From positions 1 to 64,000 of the forward strand of contig NZ_CP108071.1 of NCBI RefSeq assembly GCF_036178845.1: a stretch of 64,000 nucleotides of DNA, given 5' to 3'. Made by a program: the position numbers and the translations under genes. This DNA comes from Streptomyces sp. NBC_00271 (GTDB lineage: Bacteria > Actinomycetota > Actinomycetes > Streptomycetales > Streptomycetaceae). Below are positions 17,880 to 26,879 of the stretch, in pieces (positions within the stretch are counted from its first letter, which is position 1; each line of letters starts with the position of its first letter). The notes beneath the pieces are model-generated. The model ran no database searches and had not been told where the DNA came from. It saw only the letters and a program-made list of their open reading frames with translations.

Positions 17880-18935
17880 TCACGGCGTCTCCCCGGCCCA
17901 GGCGCGGGTCAGGAGGGCGTGGACAGCTGTCCGATCCACTGGACGCGGATTCCAGTAGCCGTCCCGCACGATGAGTTCGGCCGCCTGCTCGATCCCCGAC
18001 TCGGGCATGCCGAGGTCCCGCAGTGCCCTGGGGGCGCCGAGCCTGCCGGCGAAGTCGAAGAGACCGCTCGCGGCGTCGTCCCCCGGCAGCGCCTGCGTGA
18101 TGCGTGCCATGGCTTCGGGGGCGGCCGGCCCGTTGTAGGCGACCACGTGCGGCAGGACGACAGTGTGGGTTTCGGCGTGCGGAAGGCCGAATGTGCCGCC
18201 CAGCACGTGGCACACCTTGTGGTGCAGGGCCATGCCCACCGTGCCGAGGCACGTGCCCGCCAGCCACGCCCCGTACAACGCATCCGCCCGCGCCTCGCCG
18301 TCGTCCGGACGTCGCGCGATGACCGGAAGGGATCGGGTGAGGGAATCGAGCGCTTCACCAGCCATCAGGAAGGCGACCGGGTCCCGGTCCTGTGCGTAGA
18401 GGGCCTCCACGGCGTGCGCCATCGCGTTGATGCCGCTGACCACCGATATCGCCGCCGGAAACGTGAGCGTCAGGTCGACGTCGTACACCACCGTCTTGAG
18501 CAGCGCTTCCGGCAGCCGCCGGGTCGTCTTCCTGCGGCCTTCGGTCTCTCCGAGGATCGGCGTCATCTCCGAGCCGGCATAGGTGGTGGGCAGCGCCAGC
18601 TGCGGAAGACCGGTCCGCACGGCGATCGCCTTGCCGAGGCCGATGGTCGATCCACCGCCGATGGCGAGCACGGAGTCCGCTCCCACGGATCTGGCGTACG
18701 CGACCGCCTTCTCCGTGACCTCGACAGGAGTGTGCGGGGCCGCTTCGGTGAACGTTCCCGCGGCTGCCGCACCCAGCAGGTCGCGCATCTCCGCTGCCTG
18801 GTCCACTTGACCAGGTGTGCACAGGATGAGCACCCGACGGCATCCGAGAGCATCGGCCTCTTCGGGGATACGACTGCGTGTACCGCTGCCGAAGACCACC
18901 TTGGTGATCTGTCCCCGATGCACGAATGTCTTCAT
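17880..18935 (-). CDS. Maleylacetate reductase
   Basis: 351 residues, matching the family length. It belongs to the iron-type alcohol dehydrogenase fold, with VVFGSGTRSRIPEE, the nucleotide motif AIGGGSTIGLGKAIA, LPTTYAGSEMTPI and the C-terminal HHKVCHVLGGTFGLPHAETH. It reduces maleylacetate to 3-oxoadipate with NAD(P)H. The start is the ATG of MKTFVHRG (18935), preceded by GAGGAAA; the frame extends another 43 codons upstream without family signal. First gene of the minus-strand unit with the dioxygenase. Confidence 0.9.
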   Translation of the reverse strand: MKTFVHRGQITKVVFGSGTRSRIPEEADALGCRRVLILCTPGQVDQAAEMRDLLGAAAAGTFTEAAPHTPVEVTEKAVAYARSVGADSVLAIGGGSTIGLGKAIAVRTGLPQLALPTTYAGSEMTPILGETEGRRKTTRRLPEALLKTVVYDVDLTLTFPAAISVVSGINAMAHAVEALYAQDRDPVAFLMAGEALDSLTRSLPVIARRPDDGEARADALYGAWLAGTCLGTVGMALHHKVCHVLGGTFGLPHAETHTVVLPHVVAYNGPAAPEAMARITQALPGDDAASGLFDFAGRLGAPRALRDLGMPESGIEQAAELIVRDGYWNPRPVDRTAVHALLTRAWAGETP

Positions 18936-19317
18936 TAGAATTTCCTCGGTCCTGCCACTCCGCTGTTTATGGAAGAAAGCCTCGGCACTCGAATGATGCG
19001 CGTCAACGGAATCCGTGAGTGATAACGAGGATCGGCGTAGGAATACCTTGTTCGCACGACGCACACCGACAGGTCGGCATAGAGATCCCGTGCGATATCA
19101 CTCATCTGTGGGATGCCGACGGATGCCAGGGCGTTGGAGTGTGGGCGCAGGTGCCTGTCAGGTGAGACACGACGAGACAGGCGTGTCTGCGGCCGAGCCG
19201 CTCCCGCAACGCCCGCAACGCCCGCAAAATATTAAAGAACCCGGCCGAATTCTTGACATTGCTTTACGGAAACAGCGTCCGGTGGGTCCGCATTGGCGAG
19301 AGGCAGAGTAAATAAAG
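18936..19317. promoter_or_regulatory. Divergent promoter region of the hydroxyquinol cluster
   Basis: The 382-base gap between the divergent reductase and CoA-transferase genes contains an inverted repeat GTCGGCAT (19073-19080) / ATGCCGAC (19113-19120), a TTGACA box at 19253-19258 facing the CoA-transferase, and a 9-bp tandem repeat (CCCGCAACG, 2.8 copies, 19203-19227). These are candidate operator and promoter elements for the two LuxR-type regulators; none is proven. Confidence 0.45.
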
Positions 19318-20100
19318 ATGGATAAAGTGGTCACCACGGCCTTGGAGGCGGTGGCCGATGTGCCGGAGGGTGCGTCGTTGGCGGTGGGCGGGTTCGGGTT
19401 GAGTGGTGTGCCGAACGTGCTGATCCAGGCGTTGTTCGAGCGGGGGGTGTCGGGGCTGTCGGTCGTCTCGAACAACTGCGGGGCGATGGAGTCCGGGCTG
19501 GCCGTGTTGTTGGCGGCGGGCCGGATCGGGCGGGTGACGGGCTCCTACATCGGGGCGAACAAGGAGTTCGCGCGGCAGTATCTGGCGGGTGAGCTGGAGG
19601 TGGAGATGATCCCGCAGGGCACGCTCGCGGAGCGGTTGCGTGCGGGTGGTGCGGGGATCCCCGCCTTCTACACCCCGGCCGGGGTCGGCACCCAGGTCGC
19701 GGACGGCGGCCTGCCCTGGCGCTACGACGGCTCCGGCGGGGTGGCGCTGGCGTCGCCGCCGAAGGAGGTGCGCGAGTTCGACGGCACCGAGTACGTGCTG
19801 GAGCGCGGCATCCGCACCGACTTCGCGCTGGTCAGGGCCGCGAAGGGCGACCGGCACGGCAACCTCGTCTTCAACAGGTCCACCCGGAACTTCAACCCCC
19901 TCGCGGCGATGGCGGGAAAGGTGACGATCGCCGAGGTGGAGGAGCTGGTCGAGCCCGGCGCGATCGATCCGAACGCGGTGCACCTGCCGGGAATCTTCGT
20001 ACAGCGGGTGGTGGCCCTCACGCCGGAACAGGCAGCAGGCAAGAAGATCGAGCAGCGCACGGTGTCCGTGCCTGCGGCACGAGGGTCGGTGAACGGCTGA
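19318..20100 (+). CDS. 3-oxoadipate CoA-transferase, alpha subunit
   Basis: 260 residues of the class I CoA-transferase A family: the glycine-rich [20 protein letters not shown] near the N-terminus, [20 protein letters not shown], and [25 protein letters not shown]. With the beta subunit it moves CoA from succinyl-CoA to 3-oxoadipate, the step after maleylacetate reductase. The TGA stop overlaps the ATG of the beta gene by one base (TGATG). A succinyl-CoA:acetoacetate transferase is the alternative, but the pathway context favours 3-oxoadipate. Confidence 0.85.
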   Translation: MDKVVTTALEAVADVPEGASLAVGGFGLSGVPNVLIQALFERGVSGLSVVSNNCGAMESGLAVLLAAGRIGRVTGSYIGANKEFARQYLAGELEVEMIPQGTLAERLRAGGAGIPAFYTPAGVGTQVADGGLPWRYDGSGGVALASPPKEVREFDGTEYVLERGIRTDFALVRAAKGDRHGNLVFNRSTRNFNPLAAMAGKVTIAEVEELVEPGAIDPNAVHLPGIFVQRVVALTPEQAAGKKIEQRTVSVPAARGSVNG

Positions 20101-20744
20101 TGGCCTGGAGTCGCGAGGAGATGGCCGCCCGGGCCGCGCGGGAGCTGGAGAACGGCCAGTACGTCAATCTCGGCATCGGGCTGCCGACGCTGATCCCCAA
20201 CCATCTGTCCGAGGGCGTGGAAGTGGTCCTGGAGTCGGAGAACGGGATCCTGGGCACCGGCCCATACCCCACCGAGGAGCAGGTCGACCCGGATCTGATC
20301 AACGCGGGCAAGGAGACCGTGACGGTGCTGCCCGGCGCCTCCTTCTTCGACTCGGCGCTGTCCTTCTCGATGATCCGCGGCGGCCACATCGACGTGGCGG
20401 TGCTGGGTGCGATGCAGGTCTCCGCGCACGGGGACCTGGCGAACTGGGCGGTCCCCGGGAAGATGATCACGGGAATCGGCGGTGCGATGGACTTGGTGCA
20501 CGGCGCCCGTAGGGTCATCGTCGTGATGGCGCACACCGCCAAGGACGGCTCACCGAAAATCCTCACTGAGTGCGTGCTGCCGCTGACCGGGAAGCGTTGC
20601 GTGAACCGGATCATCACCGACCTCGGCGTCCTCGACATCACCGACGAGGGCCTGGTGCTGGTCGAGTGCGCACCAGGCGTCGGCGTCGAGGAGATCATCG
20701 CCAAGACCGACGCCAAGCTGACCGTCGCGGAGGGCCTGAAGTGA
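20100..20744 (+). CDS. 3-oxoadipate CoA-transferase, beta subunit
   Basis: 214 residues. The active-site Glu sits in the SENG motif ([14 protein letters not shown]). [16 protein letters not shown] and [23 protein letters not shown] are typical of the B subunit. It starts at the ATG that overlaps the alpha stop, and its own stop overlaps the GTG start of the thiolase, so the three genes are translationally coupled. Confidence 0.87.
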   Translation: MAWSREEMAARAARELENGQYVNLGIGLPTLIPNHLSEGVEVVLESENGILGTGPYPTEEQVDPDLINAGKETVTVLPGASFFDSALSFSMIRGGHIDVAVLGAMQVSAHGDLANWAVPGKMITGIGGAMDLVHGARRVIVVMAHTAKDGSPKILTECVLPLTGKRCVNRIITDLGVLDITDEGLVLVECAPGVGVEEIIAKTDAKLTVAEGLK

Positions 20745-21982
20745 GGAACGTATATATCGTCGACGCCGTGCGCACGCCGATCCGGCGTCACAACGGCGGT
20801 CTGGCCTCGGTACGCCCTGACGACCTGGCCGCACACGCCATCCGCGAACTCCTCACCCGAAGCCCCCAGTTGGATCCCGCGCGCATCGCGGACGTGTACT
20901 TCGGCAACGCCAACGGCGCCGGCGAGGAGAACCGCAACGTCGGCCGCATGGCGGCACTGCTCGCGGGCCTGCCCACGTCGGTGCCAGGCGTGACGGTCAA
21001 CCGGCTGTGCGCCTCCGGTCTGGAGGCCGTTATTCAAGCCGCCCGTGCCATCGCGGTCGGAGACGCCTCCATCGCCGTCGCCGGTGGCGTGGAGTCGATG
21101 ACCCGCGCGCCATACGTGCTGCCCAAGTCGGACCGACCCTTCCCGGCCGGACACGCCGAGCTGTACTCGACCACGCTGGGCTGGCGCATGGTCAACCCGA
21201 AGATGGACCCGCAGTGGACCATCCCGCTCGGCGAGTCGGCCGAACTCATCGCCGACAAGCACAAGATCAGCCGCGAGCAGCAGGACGAGTACGCGCTGAG
21301 CAGCCACCAAAAGGCCGCGAAGGCTCAGGCCGAGGGCCTGTTCGAGCCCGAGCTCGCCCCCGTGTCGATCCCCCAGCGCAAGGGCGATCCGGTGCTCTTC
21401 GCCGCCGACGAGTCCGTCCGCCCGGACGCCTCTCTGGCCGCGATGGCCAGACTCAAGCCCTCCTTCCGCACCGCGAGCGAAGCGAGACGGGGGTCCCCCC
21501 GGCCGGAGGCTGGGGAAGGCACCGTGACCGCGGGCAACGCCTCACCCCTCAACGACGGCGCCGCCGCGCTCCTCCTGACCGACGAGCAAGGCCTCAAAGC
21601 CACCGGCCGCGAGCCGCTGGCCCGTGTCTCGGCCACCGGTGTCTCCGCGATCGACCCGCAGTACTTCGGTCTCGCCCCTGTAGAGGCCGTCAACCGGGCC
21701 CTCGCCAAGGCGGGCAAAGGCTTTGACGACCTGTCCGTCCTGGAGCTGAACGAGGCTTTCGCCGCGCAGGTCCTCGGGTGTGTGGCCGAATGGCCCGAGT
21801 TCGACCCGGCGATCCTCAACCCGCAGGGCGGCGCCATCGCCCTCGGGCACCCCCTCGGCGCGTCCGGCGCCCGCCTCGCCGGAACCGTCGCCCACCAACT
21901 CGCCCGCCGCGGCTCCGGCACCGGCATCGCGACCCTCTGCATCGGCGCGGGACAAGGCCTCGCCCTGGTCCTCGAACGCTGA
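20741..21982 (+). CDS. 3-oxoadipyl-CoA / acetyl-CoA thiolase
   Basis: 413 residues. The nucleophile is Cys90 ([10 protein letters not shown]), the catalytic His370 lies in [11 protein letters not shown] and the second Cys400 in TLCIGAGQG, so the enzyme should be active. It cleaves 3-oxoadipyl-CoA to succinyl-CoA and acetyl-CoA, ending the pathway. The start is GTG at 20741, inside the beta-subunit stop region. Between FRTA and GTVTAGNAS, about 13-15 extra residues ([13 protein letters not shown]) replace a tight loop; the DNA there is an intergenic-type repeat inserted in frame (see 21473-21517). Confidence 0.87.
   Translation: MRNVYIVDAVRTPIRRHNGGLASVRPDDLAAHAIRELLTRSPQLDPARIADVYFGNANGAGEENRNVGRMAALLAGLPTSVPGVTVNRLCASGLEAVIQAARAIAVGDASIAVAGGVESMTRAPYVLPKSDRPFPAGHAELYSTTLGWRMVNPKMDPQWTIPLGESAELIADKHKISREQQDEYALSSHQKAAKAQAEGLFEPELAPVSIPQRKGDPVLFAADESVRPDASLAAMARLKPSFRTASEARRGSPRPEAGEGTVTAGNASPLNDGAAALLLTDEQGLKATGREPLARVSATGVSAIDPQYFGLAPVEAVNRALAKAGKGFDDLSVLELNEAFAAQVLGCVAEWPEFDPAILNPQGGAIALGHPLGASGARLAGTVAHQLARRGSGTGIATLCIGAGQGLALVLER
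21473..21517 (+). repeat. Streptomyces dispersed GC-rich repeat inserted in the thiolase gene
   Basis: About 45 bases containing GCGAGCGAAGCGAGACGGGG, then GTCCCCCCGGCCGGAGGCTG. I recognise this core as a dispersed repeat usually seen between genes in Streptomyces genomes. Here it lies inside the thiolase coding frame, keeps the frame open and adds about 14 codons. Confidence 0.55.
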
Positions 21983-22199
21983 CACGAATGCGCCCGCATC
22001 GGCGTCGATCCCGGCTGCGACAGCTCTACCACTGCCTCCAGACCAGCGAACTGTTCGACGATGGCGGCGTCTGGCGGCTGCGGTGCCCCCGGGGCAAGGC
22101 GGCAGATCGGCACCGGGACGAGTGGTCGTTGAGGTGTGCGCTGTCCTGCGAGCCGGCTCGGCCAGTAGCCGCAGGACACGCGGATGGCGTCGACCACCA

Positions 22200-23046
22200 T
22201 CGTCGGCACACGGGCCGACTTCGGGATCGCGTTGAGCACATTGGCCGTTTTGTGAACCCAGCACCGCTGATGGCAGGCCTCGGGCAACACCTCGGCCAGG
22301 GCCTTCCAGAAGCCCAGTGCCCCGTCGCCGACCGCGAGGGCCGGAGCGCGCATCCCGCGCCGTGCGCAGTCACGCAGCAGGTCGGCCCAGGACTCGGCGG
22401 ACTCCCGGTAGCCGTCGGCCATCGCGATCAGCTCCTTGGTGCCGTCCGAGCGCACGCCCATGACGACCAGCACGCAGGACTTCGCCTCCGACAGGCGGAT
22501 TCGCCGGTGGATGCCGTCGGCCCACACGTAGACGTAGTCCGTGGCCGTCAGGTCGCGCTCGCCGAATGCCTCGTGATCGGACTGCCACTGCGTCGTCAGC
22601 CGGGTGACCGTGGTGGGCGAGAGGCCGGCGGAGGAGCCGAGGAACTGCTCCAGAGCGGGCACGAAGTCCCCCGACGACAGGCCGTGCAGGTAAAGCAGGG
22701 GCAGCACCTCGCTGATCTTCGGGGACTTGCGGGCCCAGGGCGGCAGGATCGCCGAGGAGAACCGCCTGCGCTCACCGGTGGACTCGTCGACGCGCTTGTC
22801 GTTGACCCGTGGGGCCTTCACCTCGATCGCCCCGGCCGCGGTCGTGACCTTCCGCGGCTGGTGGAAGCCGTTGCGCACGACCAGACGCCGCCCGGACTCG
22901 TCCCGATGATCGGCCAACTCGGCTATGTACGCGTTGACTTCCGCCTCCAACGCGGCGGCCAGCATCCGCCGTGCGCCCTCGCGGACGATGTCGTCAATCA
23001 GGGAGCCGTGTGGTGTTGATCCGTCTTCGTTGACTACCGTGAACAC
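22200..23046 (-). pseudogene. IS256-family transposase, 3' truncated
   Basis: The first ~280 residues of an IS256/mutator transposase: the N-terminal EGARRMLAAALEAEVNAYI, RNGFHQPRKVTTAAGAIEV, LYLHGLSSGDFVPALEQFLG, the first catalytic Asp in VYVWADGIHRRIRL, and DGALGFWKALAEVLPEACHQRCWVHKTANVLNAIPKSA. Homology stops after SARVP (about 22204). The frame then runs on antisense through the thiolase, which is fortuitous. The region 21983-22200 shows no recognisable gene. Confidence 0.85.
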
Positions 23047-23174
23047 GGGCGTGCCTTCCCGACCGACGCGCCAACGTCGGCCTACTCGATGACCATCACA
23101 GGATCATTCGGGAAGGTACGCCCTTCACGCGCCAACCCGAGGCTGATCCACAGACATCCGAGCTTGGTAAGAAG

Positions 23175-24369
23175 TCAAGTAGTGGCTGGCGCGAGAGCTG
23201 GGAATGCCTTGGTGGGATCGAATTTCTGGCCGGTGGCCAGGCAGTGGTGCAGGCAGCCCAGGAGTCGGTTGAACACGTGCCGCATGGCGGCGGTGTGCCG
23301 GTCTCCTCGGGCTCTGCGCCGGTCGTAGTGCTCCTTCACCTGTGGTGAAGGCAGGGCTCCGAAGATCCACACGTAGCCGGCGGCGGGCCAGCCGCTGGTT
23401 CTTCACGCGGCGGTGGTGCACGGCGTGGCTCTTGCCGCTGGCGACGGTGATCGGTGCGGCTCGGGCGTATGCCTTGAGGGCGCGGGCATCGCGGAAGCGG
23501 GAGCGGTCATCACCGATCTCGCCCAGCACGCGGGCGCCGGTGAGCGGGCCGATGCCCGGGAAACTGCTGAGGATCTCGGCGTCCGGGTGCTGGTCGAACG
23601 CCTCAGCTGCCGCACCGGCAAGGTCGTCCGCCGCTCGGCAGGCGGCATCCAACTGCCCTACCAGAGCGGCGGTCTGGTGTCCCATCGCCTGTTCGACCAG
23701 GGGGAGCTGGTGGAGGTAGTCGCCGGTGAAGAAGATGGTCCGCAGACGTTCGGTCCAGGTGTCGATGTTGCGCTGCCGTCCCGACTTGCGCAGCAGCGAC
23801 CGCAACTGGGCGCGCGTCAGTCGCGCGGCCGCCGTGGGGTCCGGAGCCGCAGCGAGCACGGTCCGCGCTTCCCGGGAGTCCAGTCCGATGCCCCGGACTT
23901 GGAAGGCCGCCAGGGCGGCCGGGAAGTACTGCTTGAGGTGCGAGCGGAGCTGGTTGTTTAGCTGGGCGCGGTTCCAGACCGCGTCCTGCTGGGCGCGGGC
24001 GAGCACCGAGATGGCCTGGGCGAGCTCGGAGTCGGCGGGCAGCGGGCGGTGGACGTCCGCGTCCGTGCGCAGGATGTTGGCCAGCGCCATCGCGTCGGCA
24101 TGGTCGGACTTGGCGCGGGCGACGCGATGGCGCTCTCGATAGCGGGCGACCGCCATCGGGTTGATCGAGTACACCTTCCGGCCGGTGGCGCGCAGGCAGG
24201 CGAACAGAAGGCCCCGTGCCGTCTCGACCGCGACCGGGATGGGGTCCTTCGGACTGTCTCCAGCCTCGGCCAGCATGTTCAGCAGCTGGCGGTAGCCCTC
24301 CGCGTCGTCGTCGATGTGCCTCTTGGCGACGAGCTGGCCGGCCCCGTCCACCAGAGCCACGTCATGATG
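23175..24369 (-). pseudogene. IS110-family transposase A, main part (interrupted and frameshifted)
   Basis: From NHHDVALVDGAGQLVAKRHI to PALAPATT this is nearly a whole IS110-family DEDD/serine recombinase: ARAKSDHADAMALANILR and FPGIGPLTGARVLGEIGDDRSRF are diagnostic. Two lesions are readable. First, the N-terminus is cut off by insertion of element B at 24370; the missing start (GIDWAEN) lies at 25790-25825. Second, one extra base in the GGCCCGCCGCC run near 23386 shifts the frame after VKNQRLA, and the C-terminus continues as YVWIFGALPSPQVKEHYDRR in the next frame. Confidence 0.88.
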
Positions 24370-24575
24370 GTTCCTTAAGAATGTGAGGCGGTCCGGGAGG
24401 ACCGGGTGTGGCTGATGATGGTTTGCCGTTGATGGCTCGAGGAGAATGGCCACCCGGTCCTCCGGGACGCTCCGACTGCTGATTGAGAACTGCGGGCATC
24501 GCTGGTTAAGGACCTGTCGGCGGAGTGTTCTTCGGGCCATGGAAGTGCTGGTCACGGAGGAACGGAGCGACGCAG
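24370..24575 (+). ncRNA. Candidate bridge RNA region in the IS110 left end
   Basis: The ~206-base non-coding left end lies directly upstream of the recombinase start. IS110-group elements are known to encode a bridge RNA in this position that pairs with target and donor DNA. A strong stem is visible: GGAGGACCGGGTG (24396-24408) pairs perfectly with CACCCGGTCCTCC (24451-24463). The guide loops were not resolved by eye. Confidence 0.5.
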
Positions 24576-25775
24576 TTGACCACCCGGCACGAGCGGATAT
24601 GGGTCGGCATCGACGCCGGCAAGGGCCACCACTGGGCGGTGGCGGTGGGCGCCGACGGCGAGACGCTGTTCTCGACGAAGGTCCTCAACGACGAGGCCCA
24701 GATCCTGACTCTGATCGACACGGCCAGGGAGAAGGCCGACGAGGTGCGGTGGGCGGTGGACATCTCCGGCCGGGCTTCCGCCCTGTTGCTGGCTTTGCTC
24801 ATCGCTCATGACCAGCAGGTCGTCTACGTGCCCGGCCGCACGGTCAACCGCATGACCGGCGCCTACCGCGGCGAGGGAAAGACCGATGCCAAGGACGCCC
24901 TGGTCATCGCCGACCAGGCCCGCATGCGCCGGGATTTCACCCCGATCGAGACGCCGCCGGAGCTGGTCTCCACGTTGCAGCTGCTGACCGGCTACCGACG
25001 CGACCTGATCGCCGACCGGGTCCGGCTCATCAACCGGCTGCGTGATCTGCTGGTCGGCATCTGCCCCGCACTGGAGCGGGCCTTCGACTACTCCGCTGCC
25101 AAGGGCCCGGTGCTCATGCTGACTGAGTACCAGACTCCGGCCGCCCTGCGGCGGATCGGTGTCAAGCGGCTGACCACCTGGCTGGAACGACGCAAGGTGC
25201 GCGGCGCCGGCGACATCGCCGCCAAGGCCGTCGACGCCGCCCAGTCCCAGACCACCGCCCTGCCAGGTGAGGAGCGGGCCGCCAAGCTGGTCTGCGACCT
25301 CGCCCACCAGCTCCTGGCCCTGGACGAGCGGATCAAGGACAACGACCGGGAGATCCGCGAGACCTTCCGCGCCGACGACCGCGCCGAGATCATCGAGTCG
25401 ATGCCCGGCATGGGCCCGATCCTGGGCGCTGAGTTCGTCGCCATCGTCGGCGACCTGTCCGGCTACCGCGACGCCGGCCGCCTCGCGTCCCCCGGCCTGG
25501 CCCCGGTCCCGCGCGACTCCGGCCGCAGAACAGGAAACTACCACCGGCCCAAACGCTACAACCGGCGTCTGCGCTGGCTGTTCTACATGTCCGCGCAGTC
25601 CGCGATGATGCGGCCGGGCCCATCGCGTGACTACTACCTCAAGAAGCGCGCCGAGGGACTGATCCACACCCAGGCCCTGCTCGCTCTCGCCCGCCGCCGG
25701 GTCGACGTGCTGTGGGCCATGCTGCGCGACAAGAGGCTGTTCACCTCCGTCCCACCGGTCACGCAGGCGGCTTGA
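24576..25775 (+). CDS. IS110-family transposase B
   Basis: About 399 residues, intact. The RuvC-like DEDD domain starts IWVGIDAGKGHHWAVAV (first Asp) with YRGEGKTDAKDALVIADQAR further on; the C-terminal Tnp2 domain has IESMPGMGPILGAEFVAIVGD and the serine-containing LASPGLAPVPRDSGRRTG. The start is TTG at 24576 (LTTRHERIWVG) with GGAGGAA upstream. The element is probably functional. Confidence 0.88.
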   Translation: MTTRHERIWVGIDAGKGHHWAVAVGADGETLFSTKVLNDEAQILTLIDTAREKADEVRWAVDISGRASALLLALLIAHDQQVVYVPGRTVNRMTGAYRGEGKTDAKDALVIADQARMRRDFTPIETPPELVSTLQLLTGYRRDLIADRVRLINRLRDLLVGICPALERAFDYSAAKGPVLMLTEYQTPAALRRIGVKRLTTWLERRKVRGAGDIAAKAVDAAQSQTTALPGEERAAKLVCDLAHQLLALDERIKDNDREIRETFRADDRAEIIESMPGMGPILGAEFVAIVGDLSGYRDAGRLASPGLAPVPRDSGRRTGNYHRPKRYNRRLRWLFYMSAQSAMMRPGPSRDYYLKKRAEGLIHTQALLALARRRVDVLWAMLRDKRLFTSVPPVTQAA

Positions 25776-25789
25776 CACGGTCATTGAGA

Positions 25790-25825
25790 TTCTCCGCCCA
25801 GTCGATCCCGCAGGTGATCGTCAAT
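25790..25825 (-). pseudogene. IS110-family transposase A, detached N-terminus
   Basis: TTG at 25825 starts LTITCGIDWAEN, the first catalytic Asp motif of IS110 recombinases. It is cut by element B and continues at 24369 (HHDVALVDG). The DNA just beyond 25825 should be the left end of element A, with its own bridge RNA. Confidence 0.8.
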
Positions 25826-26489
25826 CCTGTGTCCTCTCTCCCGGTGTTTGCCCAGCGTGTGAGCCTGTGCGGGGACACGCAGCGACCTAATAGGAGGGCT
25901 CGGCGGCCCGACATCCGATGAGCTGTTCGTGGCCCCAGCTGACCGCACGGCCCCGGTCTTCGGAGAGAGCTCTGCGGCTCGCGTGTTGAGGAGCGGGTGG
26001 TCGTACGGGCGGCTCGGGTCACGATCATCAGTGCCCCCACAGAGGCGATCGACACGCGCCCTCCGCAAGGGCACGGCGGCGGGGCCCTCTGCCTGTGGAG
26101 AGGAGTCCGGCTCCGAGTCTTGAGTAGGGGTCACCCGTCACCGTGCACTGCTATTAGGTCTTGAGCATTGCTCGGAAGCCGCGCCGTCAAGCATGACGTG
26201 GACGATCACGGCGTTGCCGTAGGTCTCGGGAACGGTGCTCGTGGTCATGGGGGATGTCCTCCCCATTCCTCGCCAACGGTCGGCGGGTGCCGGGGAGGCT
26301 CACGTCGGACTGTCCGATTGCTGGAGCCATGACGTCTGCTCGTATCCAGGGCGGCCGGCTGGCGAGACCGGAGGACCACGTGACGTGGTTGCGCAGGAGG
26401 ACTGGGGTGCGGCTTCCGTACTCTGCCGCACCCCACCCGTCGTGATTCCATGCCCGACGTTCAGGCTCACTGCCAGCAGGCCGGCACCG
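25826..26489. other. Non-coding stretch with left end of IS110-A and a 10-bp inverted repeat pair
   Basis: No intact gene. GACCTAATAG at 25884-25893 is repeated inverted as CTATTAGGTC at 26151-26160, bounding about 277 bases. The inner side near IS110-A is probably that element's left end. The remaining stretch around 26250-26480 gives only low-signal frames. Confidence 0.45.
26138..26248 (-). pseudogene. Truncated N-terminus, 36 residues, with a good ribosome site
   Basis: ATG at 26248 preceded by GGAGGAC reads MTTSTVPETYGNAVIVHVML followed by DGAASEQCSRPNSSAR, then stops. The beginning resembles small antibiotic-monooxygenase-like or dabb-type proteins, but the sense breaks off at the CTATTAGGTC repeat (26151-26160), suggesting that an insertion or deletion removed the rest. 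Confidence 0.35.
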
Positions 26490-26879
26490 TCAGAAGGGGG
26501 CGTCCTCTCCGGTACTGGGCTCAACTCGGGAGAAGATCCCTCGTAGAAGCGTTGCTGCCAGCGCCACGTGCGACAGGATCGCTCCCGCCAGGGCGGCGGC
26601 CTCGAGAGGACGATGGTTGCGCACCACCTCCACCAAGCCGAGGACGATGGCGACCAGACTGACGAAGGCAGAGACGGAATGGTGGAATCGGTGAGCCTCG
26701 GAGTGCGGCCAGTCCGCCTCGTTCGTTGGCGCGGGGGGTTCTGGCAGCGTGCGAAGGTGTCCTGTGAACAGCCGGGACCTCCAGGCGCTGGTGGGCTGGC
26801 GGCCGTAAAGGAACAACAGAGCTGAGACGCCGAACAGAACCACCAAGTAAGCGAGGATGAACGCCGCTTCGCCAGTCAT
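26490..26879 (-). CDS. Small membrane protein coupled to norZ
   Basis: 129 residues with three hydrophobic segments: AAFILAYLVVLFGVSALLFLYG at the N-terminus, AFVSLVAIVLGLVEVV, and AALAGAILSHVALAATLLRG. Its ATG overlaps the norZ stop (ATGA), so it is translated with the NO reductase. The central HSEAHRFHHSV is His-rich and could bind metal or haem, but this is inference. I do not recognise the family; a role in assembly or quinol access of NorZ is plausible from the coupling. Confidence 0.7.
   Translation of the reverse strand: MTGEAAFILAYLVVLFGVSALLFLYGRQPTSAWRSRLFTGHLRTLPEPPAPTNEADWPHSEAHRFHHSVSAFVSLVAIVLGLVEVVRNHRPLEAAALAGAILSHVALAATLLRGIFSRVEPSTGEDAPF

Larger units (their letters stand above)
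24370..25789 (+). mobile_element. IS110-family element B, nested inside IS110-family element A
   Basis: The flanks belong to one broken gene: on the minus strand, GAGAATC at 25790 joined to ATCATGACG at 24367 restores Glu-Asn-His-His-Asp of transposase A. This fixes the ends of B to within a base or two and gives a length near 1.42 kb. As expected for the IS110 group, there are no terminal inverted repeats, a long non-coding left end (about 206 bases) and a very short right end (about 14 bases). Confidence 0.85.

Noticed and set aside
19203..19227. 9-bp tandem repeat CCCGCAACG (2.8 copies) as a regulator site
   Set aside because: Short and low in copy number; may be simple slippage. Kept only as a remark in the promoter region.
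21325..22199. An extension of the IS256 frame antisense to the thiolase
   Set aside because: Family similarity ends near 22204; the rest is fortuitous open frame opposite a real gene.
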